This document shows positions 35,559 through 43,884 of a stretch of DNA of 57,332 nucleotides, in pieces. The translations under genes were made by a program, and so were the position numbers. Positions within the stretch are counted from its first letter, which is position 1, and each line of letters starts with the position of its first letter. The notes beneath the pieces are model-generated. The model saw only the letters and a program-made list of their open reading frames with translations, had not been told where the DNA came from and did no database searches. The stretch is from the NCBI RefSeq assembly GCF_026420845.1, contig NZ_JAOWCB010000035.1, positions 1-57,332 on the forward strand, given 5' to 3'. This stretch comes from Streptomyces sp. PR69. GTDB lineage: Bacteria > Actinomycetota > Actinomycetes > Streptomycetales > Streptomycetaceae.

Positions 35559-36020
35559 ATGGCCGAGCCGAGGGTCTTCACCTCCGCCGACGAGCTGCGT
35601 GCCGGGGTCGGGGAGCAGTTGGGGCACAGCGACTGGCTGGAGATCGAGCAGAAGCGGATTGATCTGTTCGCCGAGGCGACCGGCGATCACCAGTGGATCC
35701 ATGTCGATCCGGAGCGCGCCGCGGCCGGCCCGTTCGGCGGCGTCATCGCCCATGGGTATCTGACGCTGTCCCTGCTGCCGGTGTTCGTGCCGCAGATCCT
35801 GCGTGTCGAGGGCATGACGATGGGCGTCAACTACGGGGCCAACAAGGTGCGTTTCCCCGCACCCGTGCCCGTCGGCTCACGCCTGCGCGCTACCGCCGTG
35901 CTCAAGGACGTCACGGAGGCGGGCGGCGGGGTGCAGGTGACGGCGGTCGTGACCGTCGAGCGTGAGGGCGGGGAGAAGCCGGTGTGCGTGGCCGAGACGG
36001 TGTCCCGCTACTACTTCTAG
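35559..36020 (+). CDS. MaoC-like (R)-specific enoyl-CoA hydratase
   Basis: 153 residues, single hot-dog domain. Signature FAEATGDHQWIHVDPERAAAGPFGGVIAHGYLTLSL contains the catalytic Asp-His pair (D-x4-H) split over ATGDHQWIH. Hydrates enoyl-CoA in beta-oxidation of fatty or branched acyl chains. Its promoter carries a site shared with the TetR gene at 36245, which lies convergently downstream. Confidence 0.92.
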   Translation: MAEPRVFTSADELRAGVGEQLGHSDWLEIEQKRIDLFAEATGDHQWIHVDPERAAAGPFGGVIAHGYLTLSLLPVFVPQILRVEGMTMGVNYGANKVRFPAPVPVGSRLRATAVLKDVTEAGGGVQVTAVVTVEREGGEKPVCVAETVSRYYF

Positions 36021-36107
36021 CGCCGCGACCGGCGATGTTCACCCGTCAAGGAGCGTCATCCGGCGCCGGGGCGTACCTCCCTGGCCCGCAGGGCCCAGGT
36101 GGAGTGC

Positions 36108-36120
36108 GGGGCTCCGCCCC
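36108..36120. repeat. Dispersed hairpin repeat copy (convergent spacer)
   Basis: GGGGC-TCC-GCCCC between the convergent MaoC and TetR genes, followed by a second GC-rich hairpin region to about 36165. Confidence 0.55.
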
Positions 36121-36244
36121 CAGCCCCCTCCGGGGGAGGGCTGCGGGGCTGTCGCCCCGCGCCTCCAGGGCGTGAAGGAGGAGACCCGTCGACCGTGCCA
36201 AGGCCCGCCGGACATGGGCTGAGCCCGCTTCCGGCGCGCCGTCG

Positions 36245-36868
36245 TCACTTCGGCGCGCGGACCATCCGCAGGACCAGGTCGGCGTAGAGCGCGCCGACCT
36301 CGTCCGGCGTACGCCTGCCCGCGACATTGAACCAGCGCGCCACATCGATGCAGAGCGAGAGCACCGCGACGGTCGTCCCCGGCACGTCGGGCACGTCGAA
36401 CTCGCCGGACTCCACGCCCTCGTTGAGGATGCCCCGCACCACGGCGTCGCTGCGGCGGCGCAGGCCGACGATCTCGGCGCGGTGGGCGTCGCTGAGCGCG
36501 TCCAGTTCGTACTGGACGACCCGCGCCGTGTCATGCCGCCCCGCGTGCCAGCGGACGAAGGAGCGCACGGCCTCGGCGAGCCGCTCCGAGGGGGTGCCGC
36601 CGGAGGCGTCGGCCGTCTGGAGGATCTCCAGCGCCTTGTCGTGGCCGATGCGGCTGATCCGGTGGAGCAGCTCTTCCTTGGTCTTGTAGTGGATGTAGAG
36701 CGCGGCCGGGCTCATCCCGGCCCGGCCCGCGATGTCGCGGGTCGTGGTGGCGTGGTAGCCGCGCTCCGCGAAGGCCGCGACGGCGGCGACGAGCAGCTTT
36801 CTGGCCGCCTCGGGAGTGACCTCGCCCCATGGCGCGTCCTCGCGGGCCGTCTCCTCCGCCGCAGTCAT
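36245..36868 (-). CDS. TetR-family regulator of acyl-CoA genes
   Basis: 207 residues from ATG 36868. Helix-turn-helix TTTRDIAGRAGMSPAALYIHYKTKEELL. A KstR2-like half-conserved site AGCAAGCGCTTA lies at 36920-36931, 52 bp upstream of the start, and a full one overlaps the MaoC promoter, so it is probably autoregulated and controls beta-oxidation genes. The C-terminal domain is typical of lipid/acyl-CoA-responsive TetR proteins. Confidence 0.88.
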   Translation of the reverse strand: MTAAEETAREDAPWGEVTPEAARKLLVAAVAAFAERGYHATTTRDIAGRAGMSPAALYIHYKTKEELLHRISRIGHDKALEILQTADASGGTPSERLAEAVRSFVRWHAGRHDTARVVQYELDALSDAHRAEIVGLRRRSDAVVRGILNEGVESGEFDVPDVPGTTVAVLSLCIDVARWFNVAGRRTPDEVGALYADLVLRMVRAPK

Positions 36869-36919
36869 CGTCCTTCGCCCCTTCCGCACTGTCAGGACGA
36901 ACACCATACCGCGACGGTG

Positions 36920-36931
36920 AGCAAGCGCTTA
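36920..36931. promoter_or_regulatory. KstR2-like operator, copy 2
   Basis: AGCAAGCGCTTA, same core as the MaoC operator (AGCAAGCGCTT identical), upstream of the TetR gene. Confidence 0.55.
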
Positions 36932-36956
36932 GAGTCTGCGCAGGTCAGCGTGCGTC

Positions 36957-37036
36957 CGAATCGAGTCAGGATCGCGCCGAATCGCGTCAGAGCGCGTCAG
37001 AGCGCGTCAGACCGCGCCGGATCGCGCCGGATCGCG
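36957..37036. repeat. Tandem 10-bp repeat, about eight units
   Basis: Degenerate decamers such as CCGAATCGCG, TCAGAGCGCG (two identical neighbours), TCAGACCGCG and CCGGATCGCG (two identical neighbours). They lie in the promoter of the TetR gene at 37065 and between two divergent TetR genes. The period is close to one DNA helical turn. Confidence 0.7.
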
Positions 37037-37064
37037 GAGTCCCCGTCGGGGCAGAATGTGCCGC

Positions 37065-37709
37065 ATGGCCCGACCGCGCAAGCCCCTCCTCAGCCGAGAG
37101 CTCATCGTCGAGAAGGCGAGCGCGCTCGTGGACGCCGAGGGGCTCGACGCCGTCTCCACCCGGCGGCTCGCCGCGGAGCTCGGCGTCAGCGGCCCCTCCC
37201 TCTACAACCACTTCCGCAACAAGGACGAGATCCTCGACGCCGTCGCCGACGCGATCAGCGCACAGGTCGATCTGTCGATGTTCGACGAGGACGACGGGCG
37301 GGACTGGCGCACCGCGCTGCACGACTGGGCCGTCTCCTACCGGGCCGCCCTGCTGGCCCACCCCCACACCGTGCCGGTGCTGGCGCGCGGCCCCGGCCGC
37401 AGGCCGGCCGGGCTGCGGGTGGCGGACGCCGTCTTCGGCGCGATGGTCCGCGCGGGCTGGCCGCCCGCGCAGGCGACCCGCATCGGGGCGCTGATGCGGT
37501 ACTTCATCACCGGCTCGGCGCTCGGGTCCTTCGCCGCCGGTTTCGTCGATGACTCCTCCGCCTACGACCCGGCCGACTATCCGCATCTCGGCCAGGCCCA
37601 TCTGCTGGCCGACCGCAGAGACCGGATCGACGAGGGGGCTTTTGAGACCGGTCTGCGCGCCCTGCTCGACGGGCTGGAGCTCCAGCACCGGGCGCTGACC
37701 CGCCGCTGA
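37065..37709 (+). CDS. TetR-family regulator (TetR/AcrR with TetR_C-type domain)
   Basis: 214 residues from MARPRKPLLS. Helix-turn-helix AVSTRRLAAELGVSGPSLYNHFRNKDEIL. The C-terminal half (WRTALHDWAVSYRAALLAHP) is that of the TetR_C_1 group, which includes tetracycline-type repressors. Divergent from the TetR at 36245 across the decamer repeats. The following gene is the truncated ArsR. Confidence 0.88.
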   Translation: MARPRKPLLSRELIVEKASALVDAEGLDAVSTRRLAAELGVSGPSLYNHFRNKDEILDAVADAISAQVDLSMFDEDDGRDWRTALHDWAVSYRAALLAHPHTVPVLARGPGRRPAGLRVADAVFGAMVRAGWPPAQATRIGALMRYFITGSALGSFAAGFVDDSSAYDPADYPHLGQAHLLADRRDRIDEGAFETGLRALLDGLELQHRALTRR

Positions 37710-37751
37710 CACTTCGGCCGCGGCCGAAGTGTCCATGCGCCAGGGTGGGGC

Positions 37752-38114
37752 ATGGAGCCGAGCCGACTCGCCGCGCTCGCGGCGCTCCTCGCGGACGGGA
37801 CCCGCGCCGCGTTCTGCCTGGCGCTGCTCGACGGACGCGCCTGGACGGCGGGCGAACTCGCCCGGCACGCCGGGGTCGCCTCCTCCACCGCCAGCGAACA
37901 CCTCGGCAAACTCGTCACCGGCGGCCTTCTCGCCGAGGAGCGGCAGGGCCGTCACCGCTGTGTGCGGCTGGCCGACGACCGTACGGCGTATCCCGTCGAG
38001 GCGCTGGCCGCGCACACCGGCCCCGTGCCCGCAGGCCCGCCTCGGTCCCTGGTGGCGGCGAGCGCCCGCGACGCCATGGCCCGCGGCCGTACCTGCTACG
38101 ACCACCTCGCCGGG
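37752..38114 (+). pseudogene. ArsR-type winged-helix regulator, C-terminally truncated
   Basis: Codes for 121 residues of a normal ArsR-type regulator: LAALLADGTRAAFCLALLDG, HAGVASSTASEHLGKLVTGGLL. It runs up to TCYDHLAG, a conserved point after which full-length relatives continue LGVA... for about 100 residues. Here the sequence switches abruptly to a transporter remnant, and the ArsR frame runs on into Arg/Trp-rich nonsense until 38381. DNA binding might persist but the sensor part is lost. Confidence 0.7.
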
Positions 38115-38310
38115 CGTGCTGCTCTGTCTGCCGGCGGCGGCCGGCTACGCGGGCGGGGCGATGGCCCAGAGCGCCGGCCCTGGTGGTGGCGATGTCCTGG
38201 CCGACGCTGGACGAGGTGCCGGGGGTGTGGACGCTGGCGGGCGGCGCGGTGTGCCTGGCGGGTGTGGCGGTCTCCCGCAGCCGGGGCGCCGCCGCGGCCC
38301 CCGCGCTCCA
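38113..38310 (+). pseudogene. DMT/EamA transporter remnant with internal deletion
   Basis: Two fragments in different frames. The first reads GVLLCLPAAAGYAGGAMAQ (from about 38113), like an internal helix of an EamA-family transporter. The second, one frame over from about 38172, reads APALVVAMSWPTLDEVPGVW then TLAGGAVCLAGVAVSRSRG, the last helices of the same family. Everything between them and upstream is missing. Joined directly to the truncated ArsR gene. Confidence 0.6.
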
Positions 38311-38361
38311 GCAGCCGCCGCGGCCCGGTCCCCGGGCCCCCGCCCTCCGAAGCCCCGTTCG

Positions 38362-39597
38362 TCAAGCGGCGGAGGGGCTGACGTCGCCGTACCGCTTCAG
38401 CTCCCGCCGCGCCAGCGACCTCTGATGCACCTCGTCCGGCCCGTCCGCCACCCGCAGCGTCCTCGCCGCCGCCCACAGCTCCGCCAGCGGGAAGTCCTGG
38501 CTCACCCCGGCGGCCCCATGCAGCTGCACCGCCTTGTCGAGGATGTCGACCACCGCACGAGGGGTGGCGATCTTGATGGCCTGGATCTCGGTGTGCGCGC
38601 CCCGGTTGCCGACCGTGTCCATCAGCCAGGCCGTCTTCAGCACCAGCAGCCGGAGCTGCTCGATGGTCACCCGCGCGTCGGCGATCCAGTTCTGGACGAC
38701 GCCCTGCCGGGCGAGCTCCTTGCCGAAGGCCGTACGGGACACCGCCCGACGGCACATCAGCTCGACGGCCCGCTCGGCCATGCCGATCAGCCGCATGCAG
38801 TGGTGGATGCGGCCGGGACCCAGCCGCGCCTGCGCGATGGCGAAGCCGCCGCCCTCCTCGCCGACGAGGAAGGACGCCGGCACCCGCGCCCCGTCGAAGA
38901 CGACTTCGGCGTGCCCCCCGTGGGAGTGGTCCTCGTACCCGTACACCTGCATCGCCCGGCGGACCTCGACGCCCGGGATGTCGCGCGGGACGAGGACCAT
39001 CGACTGCTGACGCCGGATGTCGTCGCCGTCCGGGTCGGTCTTGCCCATCACGATGAAGATCTTGCAGTCGGGGTTCATCGCCCCGGAGATGTACCACTTG
39101 CGGCCGGTGACGACATACTCTTCGCCGTCGCGCTCGATCCGCGTCTCGATGTTCACCGCGTCCGATGAGGCTGCCTCCGGCTCCGTCATCGCGAACGCCG
39201 AGCGGATCTCACCGGCCAGCAGCGGCTCCAGCCACCGCTTCTTCTGCTCCTCGCCGCCGAACTGCGCGAGCAGCTCCATGTTCCCCGTGTCCGGGGCCGC
39301 GCAGTTCAGCGCGGCGGGCGCCAGATGCGGGCTGCGGCCGGTGATCTCGGCGAGCGGCGCGTACTGGAGGTTGGTCAGCCCGGCCCCGTACTCCGGGTCG
39401 GGGAGGAACAGGTTCCACAGCCCCTGCCTGCGGGCCTCGGCCTTCAGCTCCGCCATGACGGGCGGGGTGTCCCAGGGTGAGGCGAGCGCGGCGCGCTGTT
39501 CGCGCTCGACCTCCTCCGCCGGGTGGATGTGTTCGTCCATGAAGGCGAGCAGCCTGGCGCGCAGCTCCTCGGTGCGTGCGTCGAATGCGAAGTCCAT
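38362..39597 (-). CDS. Acyl-CoA dehydrogenase
   Basis: 411 residues, FAD-dependent alpha,beta-desaturation of acyl-CoA. FAD/substrate blocks FAMTEPEAASSDAVNIET, RKWYISGAMNP, and C-terminal VQLHGAAGVSQDFPLAELWAAART. It resembles the ACAD10/11-type group, which is usually paired with an aminoglycoside-phosphotransferase-like protein, as here (9 bp downstream of it). The 3' end is convergent with the ArsR/DMT scar. Confidence 0.93.
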   Translation of the reverse strand: MDFAFDARTEELRARLLAFMDEHIHPAEEVEREQRAALASPWDTPPVMAELKAEARRQGLWNLFLPDPEYGAGLTNLQYAPLAEITGRSPHLAPAALNCAAPDTGNMELLAQFGGEEQKKRWLEPLLAGEIRSAFAMTEPEAASSDAVNIETRIERDGEEYVVTGRKWYISGAMNPDCKIFIVMGKTDPDGDDIRRQQSMVLVPRDIPGVEVRRAMQVYGYEDHSHGGHAEVVFDGARVPASFLVGEEGGGFAIAQARLGPGRIHHCMRLIGMAERAVELMCRRAVSRTAFGKELARQGVVQNWIADARVTIEQLRLLVLKTAWLMDTVGNRGAHTEIQAIKIATPRAVVDILDKAVQLHGAAGVSQDFPLAELWAAARTLRVADGPDEVHQRSLARRELKRYGDVSPSAA

Positions 39598-39606
39598 GAG
39601 GGCGTC

Positions 39607-40638
39607 TCAGCCTTCCTGAAGGGTGGACAGTCCGTGTTCGATGAAGAGAGGGACGAGTTCGCCGATCCTGTCGAAGCCCTCGCCGACGGTCTGGCCGAGG
39701 GCGTGGCGGTAGTGGATGCCCTCAAGGATCACGGCGAGCTTGAACCAGGCGAAGGCCGTGTACCAGGCCACCGCGGAGGTGTCCCGGCCGGAGCGCGTGG
39801 CGTACCGCTCGATCAGCTCGGCGGGCGACGGGTGCCCGGGGGCTTCGGCTGTCGTGCTCACGGGTGAGGAGGCCAGCTCCAGCGGCACGCTGTACATCGC
39901 CAGCAGCCCCAGATCGGTGAGCGGGTCCCCGAGCGTCGACATCTCCCAGTCGAGCACCGCGGTGATCCGGTCGCGCTCGCCGACGAGGACATTGTCGAGC
40001 CGGTAGTCGCCGTGGATCACGGTGGCCGCGGGGGAGCGGGGGAGAGCCCGGCCGAGCGCCGCGTGAAGCTCGTCGACGCCCGGCAGCTCCCGGTTGCGGG
40101 AGGCGTCGAGCTGCTTGCCCCAGCGGCGCAGCTGCCGGTCGAGGAAGCCGTCCGGCCGCCCGAAGTCGCCCAGGCCGACGGCCTCGGGGTCGACCGCGTG
40201 CAGCTCGACCAGCGTGTCCACCAGCCGGAACACCGTGTCCCTGGTGCGCTCCGGGCCCAGCGGCGCGAGCTGCTGCGCGGTGCGGTAGGGGGTGCCCGCC
40301 ATGAATTCCATGACGTAGAAGGGCGCCCCGAGCACCGAGGCGTCCTCGCACAGCAGCACCGGCGCGGGCACCGGCACGGATGTCGAGTGCAGCGCGCTGA
40401 TCACCCGGTGCTCCCGCTTCATATCGTGCGCGGTGGCCAGCACATGCCCGAGCGGGGGCCGCCGGACCACCCAGCGGCTCGTCCCGTCCGTCACGGCGTA
40501 CGTGAGGTTCGACCGGCCCCCCTGCACCAGCTCCGCACGGAGCGGCCCTTCCGCCAGCCCGGGCCGTTCACGGTCGAGCACCTTCCGGAGCTCCTCCGGG
40601 TCGAGGCCGGGGGGATGGGGCGCGGAGCACATACGCAT
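39607..40638 (-). CDS. APH-like phosphotransferase, ACAD11 type
   Basis: 343 residues. Kinase fold: VQGGRSNLTYAV, ATP/metal motif VIHGDYRLDNVLV (HGDxxxxN) and VLDWEMSTLGDPLTDLG. In mammalian ACAD11 this domain is fused to an acyl-CoA dehydrogenase and phosphorylates 4-hydroxyacyl-CoA; bacterial two-gene versions are believed to do the same. It is the first gene of the pair with the dehydrogenase and carries a family-A operator upstream. Confidence 0.88.
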   Translation of the reverse strand: MRMCSAPHPPGLDPEELRKVLDRERPGLAEGPLRAELVQGGRSNLTYAVTDGTSRWVVRRPPLGHVLATAHDMKREHRVISALHSTSVPVPAPVLLCEDASVLGAPFYVMEFMAGTPYRTAQQLAPLGPERTRDTVFRLVDTLVELHAVDPEAVGLGDFGRPDGFLDRQLRRWGKQLDASRNRELPGVDELHAALGRALPRSPAATVIHGDYRLDNVLVGERDRITAVLDWEMSTLGDPLTDLGLLAMYSVPLELASSPVSTTAEAPGHPSPAELIERYATRSGRDTSAVAWYTAFAWFKLAVILEGIHYRHALGQTVGEGFDRIGELVPLFIEHGLSTLQEG

Positions 40639-40686
40639 ACCTCCGATGCGGGGCGGACGGACGGCCGGCAGATCCCGACCATGATG

Positions 40687-40700
40687 ACCGACCAGTCGGT
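40687..40700. promoter_or_regulatory. TetR-type operator, family A copy 3
   Basis: Perfect palindrome ACCGAC-CA-GTCGGT followed by ATG, 49 bp upstream of the phosphotransferase start. Confidence 0.6.
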
Positions 40701-40789
40701 ATGTCGTCCAGAGGGGCCGCCCAAGCGCGGGAGGCGAACCGCTTGTGTGCGTGTTGCGTGTGTTGTGTGCGTTGCTCGTGTTGTGCCTG

Positions 40790-41722
40790 TTATGCGTGGC
40801 AGGCCACCGGCACCCCGCCGTTCATCGCCGTCATATCCCCGAACACCGCTGCCGGGTCCAGCGGCGACCCCTCGGGCAGGCCCTCCAGCTCCGCGTACGC
40901 CCGGTGCAGATTCGCCGCCAGGCGTTCGCTCTCCCGCAGTTCGGCGAAGGGCCCGAGGTCCGCCCCGCGCGCCGTTTCCAGCGGACTGAGGCCCTTCGCC
41001 CGACCCTGCTCGGCCAAGTCGGCCACAAACCGCAGATAGCGTTCGGTCGCGTCGTAGGCGGACGGGTCCGTCACCGGGCCGTGGCCCGGGACCACGATGT
41101 CCGCGTCCAGGGAGCGCAGCATGTCCAGCGCGCGCAGCGACCCGCTCAGCGAGCCGACCGGCACAAAGGGGGTGCCTCCCTGGAAGACCAGGTCGCCGGT
41201 GAAGACGACCCGCTGGCTGGGCAGGTGCACCACGGTGTCGCCGAGGGTGTGCGCGGGGCCGCCGGGGTGTATGAGGCGCACCTCGATATCGCCTGCGTGC
41301 AGGGTGAGGCGATCGCGGTACGTCACCGACGGCACGGTGATCCGGATGTCGCCGAAGTCGTTCTGCGGCCAGAGCAGATGCAGCTGGCGGTCCGCCGCGA
41401 GCGCTTCGCTCCGGCATGCCTCATGGCCGACGACGACCGCGGTGTCCGTGAAGACGCAGTTGCCGTACGTGTGGTCGCCGTGGTGGTGGGTGTTGATCAC
41501 GGTGCGCGGCAGCGGCGCGCCGCTCGCCAGCACCGCCTGGCGCAGCGCCCGCGCCCGCCGCTCGGTGGCGGCGGTGTCCACGAGCACGGTCGTCTCTCCG
41601 TCGCTGACGAAGCCCGCGTTGTTCAGGCACCATCCGCCGTCGGGCTGGACATAGGCGTGGACGTGCGCGTCCGGCTGGTCGCCGGGTGTGAGTCGTACGG
41701 TGTACGGGTCTGCGGCGGGCAT
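40790..41722 (-). CDS. MBL-fold metallo-hydrolase
   Basis: 310 residues. Zn motif THHHGDHTYGN, further ligands in HPGGPAHTLGD, FTGDLVF and PGHGPV. It belongs to the quinoprotein relay/SoxH-like or glyoxalase II-like MBL group; the substrate is unknown. No partner gene touches it. Upstream of it (40739-40790) is a G/T-rich simple repeat built on GTGTTG. Confidence 0.87.
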   Translation of the reverse strand: MPAADPYTVRLTPGDQPDAHVHAYVQPDGGWCLNNAGFVSDGETTVLVDTAATERRARALRQAVLASGAPLPRTVINTHHHGDHTYGNCVFTDTAVVVGHEACRSEALAADRQLHLLWPQNDFGDIRITVPSVTYRDRLTLHAGDIEVRLIHPGGPAHTLGDTVVHLPSQRVVFTGDLVFQGGTPFVPVGSLSGSLRALDMLRSLDADIVVPGHGPVTDPSAYDATERYLRFVADLAEQGRAKGLSPLETARGADLGPFAELRESERLAANLHRAYAELEGLPEGSPLDPAAVFGDMTAMNGGVPVACHA

Positions 41723-41840
41723 GGCGATCCCCCGGGGTGTCGTCGGTGAACTGGCCGGTCAAGCCTGCCAGTTGACGAATCCCCGGGGGAAGAAGGGCTT
41801 CCGGCGCGCCACGGTGGCCCTCCGGGCGACGGCCGGGACG

Positions 41841-42137
41841 TCAGTGGTCGTCCCAGTGCCCGTCGTGCGCGGCGTGCCGGTGCCCGTCGTGGACGTAGTC
41901 CACATGGTCGCCGTGCACCACGGCAGGATGACCGCATCCGTCGCCGTGTTCATGGACATGGCCGCTGTGCTCGATGTGCTCACCGGGCTCGCATTCGTCC
42001 CAGTGGCCCGCGTGCGCCTTGTGGAGATGTCCGTCGTGGGCGTAGTCGACATGGTCGCCGTGCGGGACTTCGGGGTGGCCGCAGTCGGGGCCGTGGGCAT
42101 GCTCGTGGGCAGGGTGCTCCTGGTGTAGAACGGTCAT
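41841..42137 (-). CDS. Histidine-rich two-repeat metal-binding protein
   Basis: 98 residues from ATG 42137 with AAGGTGAGG upstream. More than a quarter of residues are His. Two copies of a unit built as CGHP-V-HGDHVDY-HDGH-H-AH-GHWD are separated by CEPGEHIEHSGHVHEH. It most likely buffers or sequesters Zn, Ni or Co. No signal peptide. Upstream (42138-42180) there is a weak GGAA...TTCC dyad, which I would not call a Zur box without proof. Confidence 0.75.
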   Translation of the reverse strand: MTVLHQEHPAHEHAHGPDCGHPEVPHGDHVDYAHDGHLHKAHAGHWDECEPGEHIEHSGHVHEHGDGCGHPAVVHGDHVDYVHDGHRHAAHDGHWDDH

Positions 42138-42433
42138 AGTCCTCACCTTGCTGGAAATGGTGATGTTCTTCCGTAATCCAGGCTAATCGCTCAGCGTCGC
42201 ATCGGCCGGACGACGGGCCGCGCCGGGTGAACGGCGTACCTCGTACGCACCGCCCGCCGCCCCGCCGCCCCGCCGCCCCGTCCCTCGGCCGCTGACCGCG
42301 CCGCGCCGGTTCGCGGCCGGTCGGGGGCGCCCTGCCCTGGCAATCGACGCCGGTGGACGCGCTGCGGCGAACTGCCCGCGGAGTGCTTGACCCCTGGCCC
42401 CGCCGCCCGGCCGGATGGCCGCACCGCGCGGGA
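42138..42433. other. Spacer with C/G simple repeat; no gene
   Basis: Nothing coding is supported. A CGCCGCCCC-type simple repeat lies near 42247-42280. The rest likely holds the promoter of the His-rich gene and the terminator of the DUF202 pair. Confidence 0.5.
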
Positions 42434-42775
42434 TCAGCCGATGGCGACCATCACGCACCCGGCCAGGGCCAGCCCCAGCACACATCCCGTCGCGGCGAGC
42501 GCCGCCCGGTGCGAGAGCGGGTCCGGGCGCGGCGAGGCCGCCGCCCCTATCCGGCGGTGGGCCACCGCGAGAAAGCAGAGCCACACCGCCGCCATCACGG
42601 CCACCGCCGCTGCGCCGACGGCCGTAGGGCCGGGCTGAACCGCGCCCTTGCCCGCGAGCACGGCGACGACCGTGCAGGTCAGCGTGGTGCGCCGCCAGGC
42701 GAGCCGGGTCCGTTCCGGCTGCAGCCCGGGGTCGCGCGCGGGTGCCGGGCCGTCGCCCGGCCCCCGTCCGCTCAC
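42434..42775 (-). CDS. DUF202 membrane protein
   Basis: 113 residues, GTG start overlapping the stop of the upstream DUF202 gene (GTGA). Motif ERTRLAWRRTTLT near the N-terminus followed by three transmembrane helices (TCTVVAVLAG, AVGAAAVAVMAAVWLCFLA, ALAATGCVLGLALAGCVMVA). Function unknown. DUF202 proteins are often found as this kind of pair. Confidence 0.83.
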   Translation of the reverse strand: MSGRGPGDGPAPARDPGLQPERTRLAWRRTTLTCTVVAVLAGKGAVQPGPTAVGAAAVAVMAAVWLCFLAVAHRRIGAAASPRPDPLSHRAALAATGCVLGLALAGCVMVAIG

Positions 42776-43164
42776 CCCGCGCCCTCCCACGCCACCACCG
42801 CGGCCATCGCCAGCGACACCGCCCCGATGGCCAGGGCCAGCAGCACGGGAAAGCGTGAGACCGGCAGATCCTCGCCACGGCGCATCGCGCGCTCACAGCG
42901 CACCCAGTGATTGACCGCCCGCACCGCGCACAGCACACCCGCGCCGATCAGGGCGAGCGCCAGGCCCACGCGTACCCCGAAGCGCAGATCCGGCAGAAAC
43001 TGGTCGACCGCGAAACCGCCGCCGATCAGCGCCAGAGCCGTCCGCAGCCAGGCCAGAAACGTGCGTTCGTTGGCGAGTGAGAAGCGGTAGTCCGGTGTGT
43101 CGCCCTCCTCGCTGATGCGCTGGGGCGCGAACCACAGCCGCAGACCCTGTACGAAGTCACTCAC
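42772..43164 (-). CDS. YidH-type DUF202 membrane protein
   Basis: 130 residues. DUF202 signature DYRFSLANERTFLAWLRTALALIGGGFAVDQF, then two further transmembrane segments (VGLALALIGAGVLCAV, PVLLALAIGAVSLAMAAVV). Pairs with the coupled downstream DUF202 gene, likely as a hetero-complex. Confidence 0.87.
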   Translation of the reverse strand: MSDFVQGLRLWFAPQRISEEGDTPDYRFSLANERTFLAWLRTALALIGGGFAVDQFLPDLRFGVRVGLALALIGAGVLCAVRAVNHWVRCERAMRRGEDLPVSRFPVLLALAIGAVSLAMAAVVAWEGAG

Positions 43165-43182
43165 GCTCGCACCTTACGCACC

Positions 43183-43776
43183 TTACGTGTGCTCCGCCCT
43201 CCCGCCCCCGCCGCCGGCTGCGCCCCGGCTGCCAGTTGCGCCCCCGCTGGCCGCGGGTCCCCCGGACCGGAACGCCTTCAGCCGCTCGTACGCCGCCAGC
43301 CCGTCCGGCACCCACCTCCAGTCGCCGATCCTCCGCTGAAGCTCCTCCTCCGGCAGAAAGGCGTGCCAGGCGACCTCCTCCGTCTGCGGCCGCACCGGCA
43401 GCTCGCAGCGCACCTCGTACACATACGACCACCAGCTGTGCCGAGGGCTGCCCCCTCCCTCGTACAGGAACTTGAACAGCGGCGTCGGAGCGGGCAGCCC
43501 CGAGACCCCCAGTTCCTCCTCCGCCTCGCGCAGCGCCGCCTCGTCGTAGCTCTCTCCCGCACCCACGACGCCGCCGACGAACATGTCGTAGTGGGAGGGA
43601 AAGACCAGCTTCCCCTGCGTGCGGCGGTGCACGAAGACACGCCCCCGCGCGTCCTTCGCCTGGATGAACACACAGCGGTGGCGCAGCCCCCGGGCATACG
43701 CCTCTCCCCGCGGGGCCTGACCCACCACCCGGTCCGCGGCGTCGACGATGTCCAGGATCTCGTCAGCAGAACTCAT
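43183..43776 (-). CDS. NUDIX hydrolase
   Basis: 197 residues from ATG 43776. Nudix box GxGESYDEAALREAEEELG within VGGVVGAGESYDEAALREA. The N-terminal ILDIVDAADRVVGQAPRGEAY and the overall form resemble the IPP-isomerase-like/YfcD subgroup. The C-terminus is a Gly/Ala-rich tail encoded by GC-rich repeats and may be variable. Substrate unknown. Confidence 0.9.
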   Translation of the reverse strand: MSSADEILDIVDAADRVVGQAPRGEAYARGLRHRCVFIQAKDARGRVFVHRRTQGKLVFPSHYDMFVGGVVGAGESYDEAALREAEEELGVSGLPAPTPLFKFLYEGGGSPRHSWWSYVYEVRCELPVRPQTEEVAWHAFLPEEELQRRIGDWRWVPDGLAAYERLKAFRSGGPAASGGATGSRGAAGGGGGRAEHT

Positions 43777-43884
43777 GCGGACAGCATGCCCTGTCACACC
43801 TGTTGACTCGTTACTGGCGCGTACGGAAGATCGGACCACTCGCCCGGGCCGAGGGGCGACGACAAGCCGACGAGGGTGGCAGCC

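Noticed and set aside
42138..42165. Zur box upstream of the histidine-rich gene
   Set aside because: The GGAA...TTCC dyad is too weak and lacks the central pattern expected of Streptomyces Zur sites.
42183..42433. Minus-strand Arg/Gly/Pro-rich frames in the spacer
   Set aside because: Composition is that of noncoding GC-rich DNA, with no start signal or similarity.
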